Assembly (NCBI GenBank): GCA_021841025.1
Contig: JAKBWA010000072.1
Coordinates: forward strand, 1-34,619
Direction: 5' to 3'
Origin: Bacillota bacterium
GTDB lineage: Bacteria; Bacillota; Sulfobacillia; Sulfobacillales; Sulfobacillaceae
Length of the DNA: 34,619 bases
Positions 17,142 through 26,114 of this stretch are shown here, in pieces. Positions within the stretch are counted from its first letter, which is position 1; each line of letters opens with the position of its first letter. Below the pieces are notes generated by a model. It searched no databases, had not been told where the DNA came from, and saw only the letters and a list, made by a program, of their open reading frames with translations. The position numbers were made by a program, and so were the translations under genes.

Positions 17142-18143
17142 TCAAAGCCACCGAGCCAAAAGAGTTTCAACAATTTGAACAGCATTGGTTGCAGCCCCTT
17201 TTCGTAAATTGTCCGCAACCACGAACATATGCAATCCATTGTCTACAAACAAATCCCGGCGCAATCGCCCTACCAGCACCAAATCCTGATTGGCGGCGTC
17301 CAAAGGCACGGGAACCTGGCCTTGGTTCGGGTCATCCACCACGGACAATCCTGGAGAACTGCCCAAAAGATTGCGTACGTCAATTAACTCAAAAGACTTG
17401 GCCGTTTCCACGTAAACCGACTCAGCATGAGACACAAAAACCGGAACTCTTACCGACGTTGCGCTAACCGCTAACGGTTCACCAAAAATCTTTTGTGTCT
17501 CCCGAGTTAGCTTCCATTCCTCGCCTGTGTAGTCTTCCTCGCCAAACTTGTCACAGTAAGGCAATACGTTAAAGGCAATGGGTGTAGGATACGTGCTAGG
17601 TTCCACATCCTTGTGATGCAGATAATCGTCCGCTTCTCGAGCAAGAGTCTCCATGGCCTCCCGGCCGGTACCCGATACCGCCTGATATGTTGACACGATT
17701 ACACGCTTTAGGCCATATTGCCTTCGTATGGGCTCAAGCGCAACAACCATTTGGATAGTGGAACAATTCGGCGAGGCGATTAGTGCAGCGTCTCTCGCCG
17801 CTTCCCCATTGACTTCTGGCACAACGAGCGGCACGGAAGGATCCATGCGAAAATAGCTCGATTTATCCACAATTGTCACTCCCTGGGCTATCGCCCGTGG
17901 AGCATAAATACGACTCGCATCCGCACTTGCTGCAAAAAACGCGATTTGAACCGATGCCCAATCCATTGATTCAACGCTACGGACCGGAATTTCTTCTCCT
18001 CGAAATTTCACCGTACGTCCCTGGCTTTCCGTTGCAAGGGCGACAAGATTGCGCACCGGAAATTTTCTCTCTTCAAGAATTTCTAATATTTTCTGCCCAA
18101 CCAACCCTGTGGCACCTAAAACAGCTACATTGACGCCATACAC
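17142..18143 (-). CDS. asd: Aspartate-semialdehyde dehydrogenase
   Basis: The 333-residue NADPH-dependent enzyme reduces aspartyl phosphate to aspartate semialdehyde, the branch compound for dapA. The Rossmann motif VLGATGLVGQKIL (8-20), the catalytic Cys127 in SPNCSTIQ, the QAVSGTGREAM segment and the C-terminal TNAVQIVETLL are all present. Length is normal. The start is GTG 18143, because an in-frame stop lies just upstream; the ribosome binding site (GGGAG, about 12 bases away) is loosely spaced. It follows dpaB by 23 bases, as in B. subtilis spoVFA-spoVFB-asd-dapG-dapA. A 679-bp gap, not seen in the compact Bacillus operon, separates it from dapG. Confidence 0.96.
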   Translation of the reverse strand: MYGVNVAVLGATGLVGQKILEILEERKFPVRNLVALATESQGRTVKFRGEEIPVRSVESMDWASVQIAFFAASADASRIYAPRAIAQGVTIVDKSSYFRMDPSVPLVVPEVNGEAARDAALIASPNCSTIQMVVALEPIRRQYGLKRVIVSTYQAVSGTGREAMETLAREADDYLHHKDVEPSTYPTPIAFNVLPYCDKFGEEDYTGEEWKLTRETQKIFGEPLAVSATSVRVPVFVSHAESVYVETAKSFELIDVRNLLGSSPGLSVVDDPNQGQVPVPLDAANQDLVLVGRLRRDLFVDNGLHMFVVADNLRKGAATNAVQIVETLLARWL

Positions 18144-18166
18144 CTGGCACTTTCACTCCCTTGACG

Positions 18167-18775
18167 TTATCGTTCCCACTCGACAAGCATCGGCTGAATC
18201 TGCTCATGTTCTACGGCTTTGTGAATAGAAGGAATAATCAATTCGAGATGAGCGTCCAATGACCGGGGCTTACGAATGGGATCATCTTGCCCAAACGGTA
18301 CAAAATAAATATTGCGGGCACTCAAAAGCCGCCCCAAGTTCATCGCGTTCATACCCAGCAAATCATTAGACGTAATAGCTAACAAAACCGGTCCTTGGTT
18401 TCGTAACTGGGCTTTCACTGCCATCGTAACGGGTGAATCATTGATGGCATTGGCTATTTTCGCCAACGTGTTGCCCGTACAAGGCATTACAATAATAATG
18501 TCAAACCAGTGTTTAGGACCGCTAGGTTCTACTTCGGGAACAGACGTTAAAATTGGCTGATCGGTCACTGCGCGAATTTCGTTTCGCCAGTAATCCGGTG
18601 AACCAAACCGCGTCGAAACTTGCAGCAACGACGATGATACAATAGGTGTGATCACCGCCCCTGCTTCCGCCAATGTTTTCATTGTAGCGATAGCACGGTG
18701 CATATTGCAATGGGACGCAGCCATAGCCACTCCGATTTTTACTCCCGAAAGCTCCATCTCGCGCACCTCACTCAT
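18167..18775 (-). CDS. dpaB: Dipicolinate synthase subunit B
   Basis: The 202-residue flavoprotein of the UbiX/Pad-like fold pairs with DpaA to make dipicolinic acid in the mother cell. KIGVAMAASHCNMH (13-26) forms the nucleotide-binding start, and IIVMPCTGNTLAKIANAIND with SPVTMAVKAQLRNQGPVLLA match the conserved body; SNDLLGMNAMNLGRLL is typical of SpoVFB. The start ATG lies 6 bases after the dpaA stop, with GGGGG before it; an alternative ATG at 18757 follows a GAGG-rich stretch. Dipicolinate, chelated with calcium in the spore core, gives heat resistance, so its presence argues for true endospores. Confidence 0.95.
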   Translation of the reverse strand: MSEVREMELSGVKIGVAMAASHCNMHRAIATMKTLAEAGAVITPIVSSSLLQVSTRFGSPDYWRNEIRAVTDQPILTSVPEVEPSGPKHWFDIIIVMPCTGNTLAKIANAINDSPVTMAVKAQLRNQGPVLLAITSNDLLGMNAMNLGRLLSARNIYFVPFGQDDPIRKPRSLDAHLELIIPSIHKAVEHEQIQPMLVEWER

Positions 18776-18780
18776 GCAAT

Positions 18781-19647
18781 TTACCCCCTTTGTGTTCTGA
18801 TGACACGCCCTGGCTGATCATGAAGAATGGTTGTCAGAGTTTCCCAAATAATTTCAGCGGCTCTTCGCGGAGCAATATGCCCTGGAACTCCTAAGTACGA
18901 CTCATAACGCGCTAATACCGCGGGGTCGTGAGCAATAGACGAAGATAATCCACCTGGCTTCGAGGCCACGTCTATAATCCAGGCTGGTTCTGTGGCCTCG
19001 ACCCAATCCCGGGTCAATACGGGCGCAGGAATGGTATTGAACACACCGTCAACTGGCGGACACCATCGAGGGTCTAGAGAATGGACAGGAAACCCCATGG
19101 CCGACGCCATTGCGCGTTTTTCCACAGTACGGTCAAACACTTCCGGCATCGCCCCATAAGCTTGCAAGCGCAACGCCAAAATAGAACCCACACGTCCAAA
19201 CCCCAACACTGCAACCGGCCGGTGATAAAGAGTGAACCCCGAACGGCCAATCGCTGACTTAATTGCACCTTCGGCTGTTGGCACGGCATTTAACCACATG
19301 AATGTGGTTTGATTTCGATATTCAATAGTCTTGAGCCCCAGACTTTCCGCGCGTTCCTTAACCGGCCGGGCAATCAACCCTGCAGCCACTACCCCTCCTT
19401 CCCGGAGATCGTGAAAAATCTCGGGAGTCATTACAACCTCCCCGTCCATCGTCTCCATACATCCCTTGTCATCAATACCGGTCATGGGACCGATAAAGAT
19501 ATTAAGCGGCGCTTGACCCGGATGAAATGGTGCCACCCCTTCTACATGGAAACCCAGTGATTTGACTTCATACCCCTGATCTTCCAAAAACCGACATAGC
19601 CATACATCTCGGAAATCCCCGCCAGCCACCACAACACGCGCTGTCAT
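18781..19647 (-). CDS. dpaA: Dipicolinate synthase subunit A
   Basis: The 288-residue oxidoreductase converts the dapA-derived dihydrodipicolinate-type intermediate to dipicolinate together with DpaB. An N-terminal domain (VVVAGGDFRDVWLCRFLEDQ, 5-24) is joined to a Rossmann domain with VAVLGFGRVGSILALRLQ (145-162). IIDVASKPGGLS and GLPGxxAP-like GVPGHIAPRRAAEI complete the family pattern. Length is normal for SpoVFA. Start ATG 19647 follows AAGGGATGGGATG. It is the first gene of the dpaA-dpaB-asd unit. A mother-cell (sigma-K type) promoter is expected from B. subtilis; CGTATAGTGA near 19724-19733 is a possible but unproven -10 region. Confidence 0.95.
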   Translation of the reverse strand: MTARVVVAGGDFRDVWLCRFLEDQGYEVKSLGFHVEGVAPFHPGQAPLNIFIGPMTGIDDKGCMETMDGEVVMTPEIFHDLREGGVVAAGLIARPVKERAESLGLKTIEYRNQTTFMWLNAVPTAEGAIKSAIGRSGFTLYHRPVAVLGFGRVGSILALRLQAYGAMPEVFDRTVEKRAMASAMGFPVHSLDPRWCPPVDGVFNTIPAPVLTRDWVEATEPAWIIDVASKPGGLSSSIAHDPAVLARYESYLGVPGHIAPRRAAEIIWETLTTILHDQPGRVIRTQRG

Positions 19648-19784
19648 GAATCATCCCATCCCTTCTCCCAGAAACAACGCTGGATAGACTTTCTTGATGC
19701 GATGCCAACATCTCTCCTCGGGTTCACTATACGAGGAGGCGGATAGGACGGTTCCCTTTTTGTTAATACCATTAAATGGCACAT

Positions 19785-19814
19785 AAAAATCCGGGAGATA
19801 AGTCTCCCGGATTT
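19785..19814 (-). terminator. Strong intrinsic terminator after the stress-protein gene
   Basis: A perfect 12-bp stem (AAATCCGGGAGA at 19787-19798 with its complement at 19803-19814) closes a 4-base loop. On the minus strand it is followed by TTTTT. It lies 24 bases after the stop of the YflT-like gene and separates it from dpaA. Confidence 0.85.
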
Positions 19815-19837
19815 ATGCCTCATTCGTAGCAATTACT

Positions 19838-20314
19838 TTAATGAACGTGGATGTCGCTGGCACCGTTTTCTTCGAAGAGTCTTTTCGCCTTATCTACTTC
19901 GGGTACATCAGAGCGAACCATCAAAAGAATTTTTCCCTCTTTCAATCGCTGTTCATACTCATGACTTTCGTTTTTCGGAATTCCGTAGTCCATCAGCCCG
20001 CCCGCAACACCCCCGGCGACGGCCCCCGTGAGTGTGGCCGCAAGAGGGCCAGCCGCAATAATGGGACCAATCCCAGGGATCGCCAGTGCTCCGACACCAG
20101 CTAAGAGTCCGGTTACACCGCCAATCGTACTGCCCCACCCTATACCGCTAGATAAATCGTGCATTCCGTCACCAGGATGGCCGCCTTTCATTTTGCCATC
20201 ATCACGGGCCACCAACGAAATGTCCTTCTCCGGCACCCCTCGCCGTTTTAATTCGTCCACCGTTTTTTCTGCATCACGGTGATGTTGAAATACCCCAATA
20301 ACTGTTTTTTCCAT
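19838..20314 (-). CDS. YflT-like general stress protein
   Basis: The 158-residue protein starts with TVIGVFQHHRDAEKTVDELK and SLVARDD, the ferredoxin-like alpha/beta half typical of YflT/general-stress-17M proteins. A glycine/alanine-rich membrane-like segment follows (about 56-110, including GLLAGVGALAIPGIGPIIAAG), then a second alpha/beta piece ending LMVRSDVPEVDKAKRLFEEN and GASDIHVH. This layout is widespread in Firmicutes, Actinobacteria and cyanobacteria, often under general-stress control; molecular function is unknown. The gene breaks the conserved run between ymxH and dpaA. A long hairpin lies just upstream, its 3' arm running into the ribosome binding site AAAAAGGAGG, and a strong terminator follows. 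Confidence 0.8.
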   Translation of the reverse strand: MEKTVIGVFQHHRDAEKTVDELKRRGVPEKDISLVARDDGKMKGGHPGDGMHDLSSGIGWGSTIGGVTGLLAGVGALAIPGIGPIIAAGPLAATLTGAVAGGVAGGLMDYGIPKNESHEYEQRLKEGKILLMVRSDVPEVDKAKRLFEENGASDIHVH

Positions 20315-20329
20315 ACCATCTGCGCCTCC

Positions 20330-20373
20330 TTTTTGTCACATACTCGGAACTAGTATGTCCATCCCGACAAAAA
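20330..20373 (-). promoter_or_regulatory. Long hairpin directly upstream of the YflT-like gene
   Basis: TTTTTGTC (20330-20337) pairs with GACAAAAA (20366-20373), and ACATACT (20338-20344) with AGTATGT (20352-20358), giving 15 bp with a 7-base loop and a 7-base one-sided bulge. On the minus strand the 3' arm ends in the A-run that adjoins GGAGG of the ribosome binding site. No T-run follows on that strand, so it is not a normal terminator. It may control translation or mRNA stability. Confidence 0.55.
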
Positions 20374-20379
20374 GAGTAT

Positions 20380-20643
20380 TCAATTTTGGGATCCTTGACG
20401 ACGCAATTGGTCGTCATCCAGATCGACTATCATGACTTCTGGTCCAATGCGCCGGATAGATGCCCAAGGAATCATTATGGGGTGCTGAACTTGACGCCCA
20501 AATCTGCCTCGAGGGGGAACCAAAATGGTATGAATTTCGCCATTTTGGGGATCAATTTCCAGGTCGGTATCCCCCAATGCTCCTAATCGACTGCCATTAG
20601 ATAAATTTATGATTTCTTTTGCCGCCAGTTCACTAAAACGCAT
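20380..20643 (-). CDS. ymxH: YlmC/YmxH family PRC-barrel sporulation protein
   Basis: The 87-residue protein starts at ATG 20643 after AAGGAGG; the frame extends further upstream to 20736 but without a ribosome binding site and over the end of the M16 gene. MRFSELAAKEIINLSNGSRL (1-20) and LGDTDLEIDPQNGEIHTILV are the PRC-barrel pattern of the YlmC/YmxH family, and IPWASIRRIGPEVMIVDLD ends the barrel. Family members are small, beta-rich and often found in spore formers; B. subtilis ymxH lies directly after the M16 peptidase gene as here. Function is unknown. Confidence 0.88.
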   Translation of the reverse strand: MRFSELAAKEIINLSNGSRLGALGDTDLEIDPQNGEIHTILVPPRGRFGRQVQHPIMIPWASIRRIGPEVMIVDLDDDQLRRQGSQN

Positions 20644-20666
20644 AAGACGTCCCTCCTTGGGAAAGC

Positions 20667-21947
20667 TTATGCGGTAAATCCTTGATTTAGCACCGGCCTG
20701 ATGGAATCGACTGGCCCCGAAGCCCCGATAGCCCACGGGCTGCCATGAAATAACCGGTGCGCCGTCACTCGAATCTCGTCACATGTCACTTGCTCTAATT
20801 GAGAAAGACGCTCACGTGGATCTAACGGCATCATCCCGTAAAGGGCATACAGACCTAGCCGCATCACACGGCCGTCCGGAGTTTCCATCGCAAAAGCCAT
20901 AGACGTTTCCGCTTGTGTTAACGCAAGGTCCCGTTCTCGACTTGAAGGTGGAGTGAGCACCAATTGTTGAATTTCGTCGCGGGCGACTTCTAACGCGCGG
21001 GGCACGGAGCCCGGGCTCAAAGCCATATAGACCGACAACTCGGCCCAATCTTTCAGCGCCGAGTATGATGCACTGACTGTGTAAACCAATCCTTCCTCCT
21101 CGCGTAGCCGTTGCCATAAACGCGAGGTGTTTTGTCCCGCCAAAATAGTGGTTAGAATTAATGTCGCATCATGAGCCACATCGTCCAAAAGCGGTGCAGC
21201 AATGCCCATTGTCAGATGCACCTGTTCACCAGCCTTCTGAAGCATTCGAACGCGCGGCTGGTGAAATACTGGTTGCCGACTTAAGGGACGGCTATGGCCA
21301 CTTTTGGGCCAACTAAACGATTGCAGCTGACGACGGAGTTGGTCCACCCCATCACCCGCTAGAACAGCAACAATATTGCCGGGAAAATAAAATTGACGGT
21401 GAAAATCACGAAGATCTTGCGCCTTGAAATTCTGTATCGTCTCTTTTGTTCCCAATACATCGTGGTGAAAGTCCGGGTCGGGAAACAGCGCCGACACATA
21501 TAGTTCGCTAGAGCGGTCTTCCAGGTCGTCTTGAGCTTCTAATAGTTCTTCCAAAATGACGTGGCGCTCTTTGTCAATGTCTGAGGATTCAAGGAATGGG
21601 GCACTGATTAATGTCCATAATAACTCTAAGGCCTCAGAGGCTTTCGAAGATAAAACCTTCGCATAATAAACGGTATAATCACGGGTTGTAAAAGCATTAA
21701 TTTCTCCGCCCAGCTGGTCCTGAATCCCAGCAATATCACGTGCTGACCAGTTCCCTGCGCCCTTGAATACAGCATGCTCTAAAAAATGCGCTGCCCCATA
21801 TTGATCTTTTGGTTCATCACGTGAACCAACCCGCACAAAAAATGCAATAGCCGTTGTCCCTATGGATCCATAATCATCCCAAATCATCGTCATTTGGGAC
21901 GGAAGCGTCATCAAATAGTTTATGGTCTTTCTTCCTTCCTTTCTCAT
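20667..21947 (-). CDS. mlpA: M16 family zinc peptidase, MlpA-like
   Basis: From ATG 21947 the protein has 426 residues, near the usual 410-430 for this family. HFLEH (54-58) is the inverted zinc motif of insulinase/processing peptidases, with Glu133 in VILEELLEAQD as third ligand and RDYTVYYAKVL before it. The second, inactive half carries the C-terminal lobe (LRMLQKAG-like region to the end). Upstream in-frame codons to 22082 encode Cys-rich sequence unlike the family. The chosen ATG follows GGGGACGGAA; another possibility is ATA 21923, which sits 8 bases after GGAAGGAAG and gives a family-like N-terminus NYLMTLPSQM. It corresponds by position to B. subtilis mlpA/ymxG. Confidence 0.88.
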   Translation of the reverse strand: MRKEGRKTINYLMTLPSQMTMIWDDYGSIGTTAIAFFVRVGSRDEPKDQYGAAHFLEHAVFKGAGNWSARDIAGIQDQLGGEINAFTTRDYTVYYAKVLSSKASEALELLWTLISAPFLESSDIDKERHVILEELLEAQDDLEDRSSELYVSALFPDPDFHHDVLGTKETIQNFKAQDLRDFHRQFYFPGNIVAVLAGDGVDQLRRQLQSFSWPKSGHSRPLSRQPVFHQPRVRMLQKAGEQVHLTMGIAAPLLDDVAHDATLILTTILAGQNTSRLWQRLREEEGLVYTVSASYSALKDWAELSVYMALSPGSVPRALEVARDEIQQLVLTPPSSRERDLALTQAETSMAFAMETPDGRVMRLGLYALYGMMPLDPRERLSQLEQVTCDEIRVTAHRLFHGSPWAIGASGPVDSIRPVLNQGFTA

Positions 21948-22117
21948 TTCCGTCCCCACAAAACATATACACGAGCAGCGCACGTCGTATGCAAAACCTC
22001 TGCGCCCAAAACATATTGGGGAACAAAATTCCCAACCCCTAATGAAATCAATACCGAGCTGAGATTTGTCTAAACCCATCATACCAAAAGAATCTCTATG
22101 AGTGATGGTCTTGTGTT

Positions 22118-22861
22118 TTACTCATCCCCAACAGGCGTGCCTAATTTGAGCAGGTGCGACACTGTCACCAGTTGGTAGCCTTGCTCTTTTAAACCTTTAA
22201 TAATCTGGTTGAGAGCCACAACACTCCGGTCTGTCGGGTGCATCAGGACAATTGCTCCAGGTACGGCCTTATGTAAGACCTTATTGACAATGTCAGACAC
22301 TTGGGATGATGGACGCCAATCAATTGTATCAATGGTCCACATTACCAGTGGCATGTGAAGTTGCTGTGAAGCCTGTATCACAGAAGATCCCAGTTCCCCA
22401 TAGGGAGGCGCGTACACACGAGGCAGCACGTTAGCCACTTTTTGTACCATCTCATTAGTTTTCTCAATATCCAAAACATTTTCCTTGACAGACATGTTGG
22501 CCGGATGGCCATGATTCCATCCATGATTACCCACCTCCATGCCGTCAGTGACCATTTGGCGGACTAGGGTCGGGTGATTTTTAGCCCATGCGCCACCAAC
22601 CATGAAGGTGGCGTGAACGTGATTCTGACGCAAGACACTAAGCATTTGGGGCACATATTGTGTCCCCCAAACTACGTTGATGGTGAGGGCCATGGCACGC
22701 TGCGAGGTGATGACCCGGTAAACCGGATTTGCCAGCGGCGCATCAACAGGCGCTCTGCTAGGGACGGAATTCTTAAAAATCAAAACACTCGTGACCAAGA
22801 TGGCAATTAGTGATAACAACTTTATTGCAGGCGAACGTACGGAAATCACTTTGATCCACAT
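22118..22861 (-). CDS. ylxY: Polysaccharide deacetylase family protein, YlxY-like
   Basis: The 247-residue protein starts at ATG 22861, 7 bases after AGGAG; a further in-frame ATG at 22885 lacks a site. One N-terminal membrane anchor (about 12-31) is followed by a NodB-type domain. The zinc His pair is present in GNHGWNH (His113, His117). APPYG (near 152) and a C-terminal VLMHPTDRS fit the family. The usual catalytic TFDDG is replaced by TINVVWG (60-66), so the Asp base and metal ligand are missing, as in the YlxY/PdaB-like group. Position after pnp matches B. subtilis ylxY. Enzymatic activity is doubtful; a spore-envelope role is inferred. Confidence 0.88.
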   Translation of the reverse strand: MWIKVISVRSPAIKLLSLIAILVTSVLIFKNSVPSRAPVDAPLANPVYRVITSQRAMALTINVVWGTQYVPQMLSVLRQNHVHATFMVGGAWAKNHPTLVRQMVTDGMEVGNHGWNHGHPANMSVKENVLDIEKTNEMVQKVANVLPRVYAPPYGELGSSVIQASQQLHMPLVMWTIDTIDWRPSSQVSDIVNKVLHKAVPGAIVLMHPTDRSVVALNQIIKGLKEQGYQLVTVSHLLKLGTPVGDE

Positions 22862-23263
22862 CAAAATACTCCTTCTCCATGTCATTGGGGTCTTCCCTGT
22901 CCTATGTCGTCAGTGGCCAAAGTAGAACCCTCAGTCTTAAAGAAGGGTGGCACAGATTTCAGCACAAAATACATGAAAGATATTACAGATACCGTTGATG
23001 AAAGAAGACGTTATTGTTGTCCGAGATCGATGGATATAGCCATGTGCCAACTTGTCTAGAAGTTCAGCACCGGGGAAATTCGTAGAACAGGAAGGAAACG
23101 AACAAAAAACGGGCGGATGTGAGCCTGCCCTAACCAGCTCATTACCGTTCCCGTTTTGGCAAGTGGGTTGCATTGTTTGACTTGCCATGTTTGCACCACA
23201 TCTGCTGAGGAGAAAACTCACATGGTCAAGAGCATTTCCTCTTCATATCCGTCTCGTTGGCAT
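22862..23263. other. Intergenic region between pnp and ylxY, 402 bp
   Basis: Apart from the pnp terminator at 23104-23130 no gene or clear promoter is seen. A 94-codon frame on the minus strand (23221-22937) crosses the terminator and shows no family signal. Confidence 0.5.
23104..23130 (-). terminator. Intrinsic terminator after pnp
   Basis: On the minus strand GGGCAG (23130-23125) pairs with CCGCCC (23116-23111, one G-T pair) around an 8-base loop, then G and TTTTTT. It lies about 130 bases after the pnp stop. Confidence 0.65.
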
Positions 23264-25501
23264 TCATTTCATTGAATCACGCGTATTGGAACCATGAGAT
23301 CCCGAACGCCTATGAGACGTTCTGTCATGCGATGAATGCTCATGAGTTCGTTCATGTGATCCTCGTTCATGTGACGAACGTGGTCTGGGCGCCTCATATC
23401 CTTCTGGTGCTGGTTGCGTATCCTTGTGAGACAAGTTGATTCTCCCCGCAGGATCAATCTCGATGACCTTGACCGTTAAAGGATCCCCAACGGAAATAAC
23501 ATCTTCAACCTTGTTTACGCGGTTGTATGACAACTGCGATATATGCACCAGACCTTCCTTCCCCGGAAAGATCTCCACAAATGCTCCAAAGTCTTTAAGG
23601 CGAGTCACACGCCCCTCGAAAACCTCTCCCACTTCGGGATTTCGTGTCAGTCCTTCGATCATTTTTTGCACACGGCGGGCGACGTTTTCATCCATAGAGG
23701 TGACATAAATCGTACCATCATCCTTGATGTCAATTTCGACCTTCTTATCCCCGACCCGTGTACTGTCAATGATTTTGTTAATGGTTTTGCCCCCAGGACC
23801 TATCACGGCTCCAATTTTTTCGGGATCGATCTGCATGGTCAATATACGCGGTGCGTGCAAAGAAAGTTCCTTGCGCGGCTCAGGAATTACGGCCTCTATC
23901 ATATCTAGAATTTGCAATCGGGCTTTGCGGGCCTGCTGTAAGGCCGTTTCTAAAATTTCACGATGCAGCCCATGAATCTTAATATCCATCTGAATAGCCG
24001 TAACACCTTCCCGAGTTCCAGCGACTTTAAAGTCCATGTCACCTAATGCATCCTCGAGACCTTGTATATCGGTCAGCACAACTACGCCTTCATCGTTTTT
24101 CACTAATCCCATCGCAATACCGGCCACAGGTGCCTTAATAGGCACTCCTCCATCCATCAGGGCTAGTGTGCTTCCACATACTGAGGCCATAGAGCTGGAT
24201 CCGTTTGATTCCAAGATGTCAGACACAAGTCTCAGTGTATATGGAAATTCCTCTTCAGACGGTATAACGGGTTCCAGAGCACGCCCGGCCAAAGCCCCAT
24301 GACCAATAGCTCTACGATTAGGTCCTCGCATCGGTCCCGATTCTCCAGTGGCAAAGGGCGGAAAATTGTAATGGTGTAAATAACGGCGCGATTCCTCTAC
24401 TCCAATGCCATCCAACATTTGCTGGTCGGATAAAGGCCCCAAGGTCATTGCCGTCAAGGCCTGAGTCTGTCCTCGCGTAAATAATCCTGTACCATGAACT
24501 CGAGGTAATACGCCCACTTCGATAGAAATAGGCCGGATTTCATCCAATTCCCGGCCATCAGGGCGTATGCCATCATGAATTATGGCATGACGAACCACTT
24601 CTTTGAGCACCTTTTTGAGGGTTGCAGAGATCATGGCCTCTTCTTCCGGAAACCGCTCCAATAAAAATTCCTTCAGTTCTTGGTTGACCCGCTCAATATT
24701 TTCTCCCCGTTGTTGCTTATCCTCATTGTGCATAGCCTCAAGCAATTTGCTCCAGCCAATCTCACGCGCGGTTTCCAACAGTTCGGGCGAAGGAAGAAAC
24801 AGAGGATATTCGGCCTTAGGTCTGTCTACGACCTGTTGAAAATTCCGCACTCCTTCAATAATGCGGCGTATTTCCTCATGCCCAAATAAAATCGCATCTA
24901 GCATCACAGATTCGGGAACAATGTTAGCACCCGCTTCAATCATCAAAATCGCATCGTAGGTCCCGGCAATCATCAGTTTTAACTCACTCTGTTTGTCTTG
25001 TTCGGCTGTTGGGTTAATGACAAATTCGCCATCAATATATCCCACCTGAACCGCTCCGATAGGTCCGTCGAACGGAATATCAGAAATACTTAGAGCAGCC
25101 GATGCTCCAATCATTCCGCAAATTTCCGGTGAGTAATCATAGTCTACGGATAAAATACTCACAACAACATGAACATCGTTGCGCAAACCTTCCGGAAATA
25201 ACGGGCGAATAGGCCGATCGGTCAACCGCGCAGCTAAAATTGCAGACTCGCTAGGTCGTCCTTCCCGTTTAATATAGCCTCCTGGTATCTTCCCTACGGC
25301 GTACAACCGCTCTTCCACATCTACCGTCAACGGGAAAAAATCCGCATTTTCTCTAGGCTCTCTTGATGCCACAACGGTCACGAGCACGACGGTGTCACCG
25401 TAGCGAACAACCACTGAACCATTGGCCTGCCGTGCCATTTTTCCGGTTTCTAGTGTCAAAGTGCGGCCGCCTACCAAAAAGTCGGTAGTAATAGCCTCCA
25501 T
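23264..25501 (-). CDS. pnp: Polyribonucleotide nucleotidyltransferase
   Basis: The 745-residue PNPase degrades RNA 3'-5' with phosphate. Start ATG 25501 follows AGGAGG by 6 bases. Two RNase PH domains are visible: the first with [16 protein letters not shown] and [15 protein letters not shown], the second with [11 protein letters not shown] and [20 protein letters not shown]. They are followed by a KH domain (about 555-605, [15 protein letters not shown]) and an S1 domain (about 618-690, [15 protein letters not shown]). The last 40 residues form a His/Ser/Arg-rich tail with repeated SHER/SHDR units, longer than a typical PNPase end. It follows rpsO, separated by an intrinsic terminator that probably sets the rpsO:pnp ratio. 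Confidence 0.97.
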   Translation of the reverse strand: MEAITTDFLVGGRTLTLETGKMARQANGSVVVRYGDTVVLVTVVASREPRENADFFPLTVDVEERLYAVGKIPGGYIKREGRPSESAILAARLTDRPIRPLFPEGLRNDVHVVVSILSVDYDYSPEICGMIGASAALSISDIPFDGPIGAVQVGYIDGEFVINPTAEQDKQSELKLMIAGTYDAILMIEAGANIVPESVMLDAILFGHEEIRRIIEGVRNFQQVVDRPKAEYPLFLPSPELLETAREIGWSKLLEAMHNEDKQQRGENIERVNQELKEFLLERFPEEEAMISATLKKVLKEVVRHAIIHDGIRPDGRELDEIRPISIEVGVLPRVHGTGLFTRGQTQALTAMTLGPLSDQQMLDGIGVEESRRYLHHYNFPPFATGESGPMRGPNRRAIGHGALAGRALEPVIPSEEEFPYTLRLVSDILESNGSSSMASVCGSTLALMDGGVPIKAPVAGIAMGLVKNDEGVVVLTDIQGLEDALGDMDFKVAGTREGVTAIQMDIKIHGLHREILETALQQARKARLQILDMIEAVIPEPRKELSLHAPRILTMQIDPEKIGAVIGPGGKTINKIIDSTRVGDKKVEIDIKDDGTIYVTSMDENVARRVQKMIEGLTRNPEVGEVFEGRVTRLKDFGAFVEIFPGKEGLVHISQLSYNRVNKVEDVISVGDPLTVKVIEIDPAGRINLSHKDTQPAPEGYEAPRPRSSHERGSHERTHEHSSHDRTSHRRSGSHGSNTRDSMK

Positions 25502-25556
25502 ATGTACCCTCCTGTACATTAAATCGCGATTCCAAACATCATGTAATACCGCATTG

Positions 25557-25583
25557 GAAAAAAGAGCGGGAGTAGCCCGCTCT
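25557..25583 (-). terminator. Terminator between rpsO and pnp, overlapping the rpsO stop codon
   Basis: On the minus strand AGAGCGGG (25583-25576... read as 25570 partner) forms an 8-bp perfect stem between 25576-25583 and 25563-25570 around a 5-base loop, followed by TTTTTT (to 25557). The first bases of the stem overlap the TAG stop of rpsO. Some read-through must supply pnp, unless pnp has its own promoter. Confidence 0.85.
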
Positions 25584-25851
25584 ATCGACGTAATCCCAGC
25601 CGTGCTATCAGAGCACGATATCTTGCACTATCAGTTTTTCTCAGGTAATTCAGCAATGCCCGACGGTGTCCCACCATGGTGAGTAAACCGCGACGGGAAT
25701 GATGGTCCTTTTTGTGTATTTTCAAGTGCTCAGTGAGTTCTGTGATGCGCTGAGTTAACAGTGCAACTTGAACTTCTGGCGACCCCGTGTCCGATTCATG
25801 CAGCCGATTAGCCGCAATGATGGCCTGCTTGTCTTTTGCTTCGAGGGCCAT
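25582..25851 (-). CDS. rpsO: 30S ribosomal protein S15
   Basis: The 89-residue protein has the full S15 pattern: [20 protein letters not shown] (22-41), [20 protein letters not shown] (42-61) and [20 protein letters not shown] (63-82). S15 binds the three-way junction of 16S rRNA early in 30S assembly. Length is the standard 89. The start ATG follows GGGGGGAA. It is preceded by a promoter within the end of ribF and a 230-base leader, and followed by a terminator before pnp. S15 commonly represses its own translation through the leader, but no known binding structure was recognised here. Confidence 0.98.
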   Translation of the reverse strand: MALEAKDKQAIIAANRLHESDTGSPEVQVALLTQRITELTEHLKIHKKDHHSRRGLLTMVGHRRALLNYLRKTDSARYRALIARLGLRR

Positions 25852-26114
25852 CGTCTTCCCCCCTTCTGTTGAACAACCGTTAATGCGTATTGCTCAAAGA
25901 TAACGCCTCTATCGTCATCTTTCGCCAGGATAGAGCGCCATGTCGTCCTGATAAACCTGTACTGTCGGTTGGGTAATTCCTGTCCGCCGATAAAGCATTG
26001 TCACCCATACTCGGCTGGGCTTGGATCCTCTACACCGTTTGTGCCGAGTCCTACCCACCATTTCCTTGTCAGATTCCGGTTTACGTTAAGCTAACTCCAA
26101 TCCAAAGACACTTT
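25852..26114 (-). other. rpsO leader region with a 48-codon open frame
   Basis: The minus strand between the promoter and rpsO contains an open frame from ATG 26061 to TGA 25915 (48 codons, with LYRRTGITQPTVQVYQ). AAGGA is only one base before that ATG, which is too close to act on it. It could be a leader peptide or chance. No stable hairpin of known S15-binding type was seen. Confidence 0.3.

Noticed and set aside
22937-23221. 94-codon open frame on the minus strand after pnp
   Set aside because: It covers the pnp terminator, is rich in Cys and Ser without pattern, and lacks a clear ribosome binding site.
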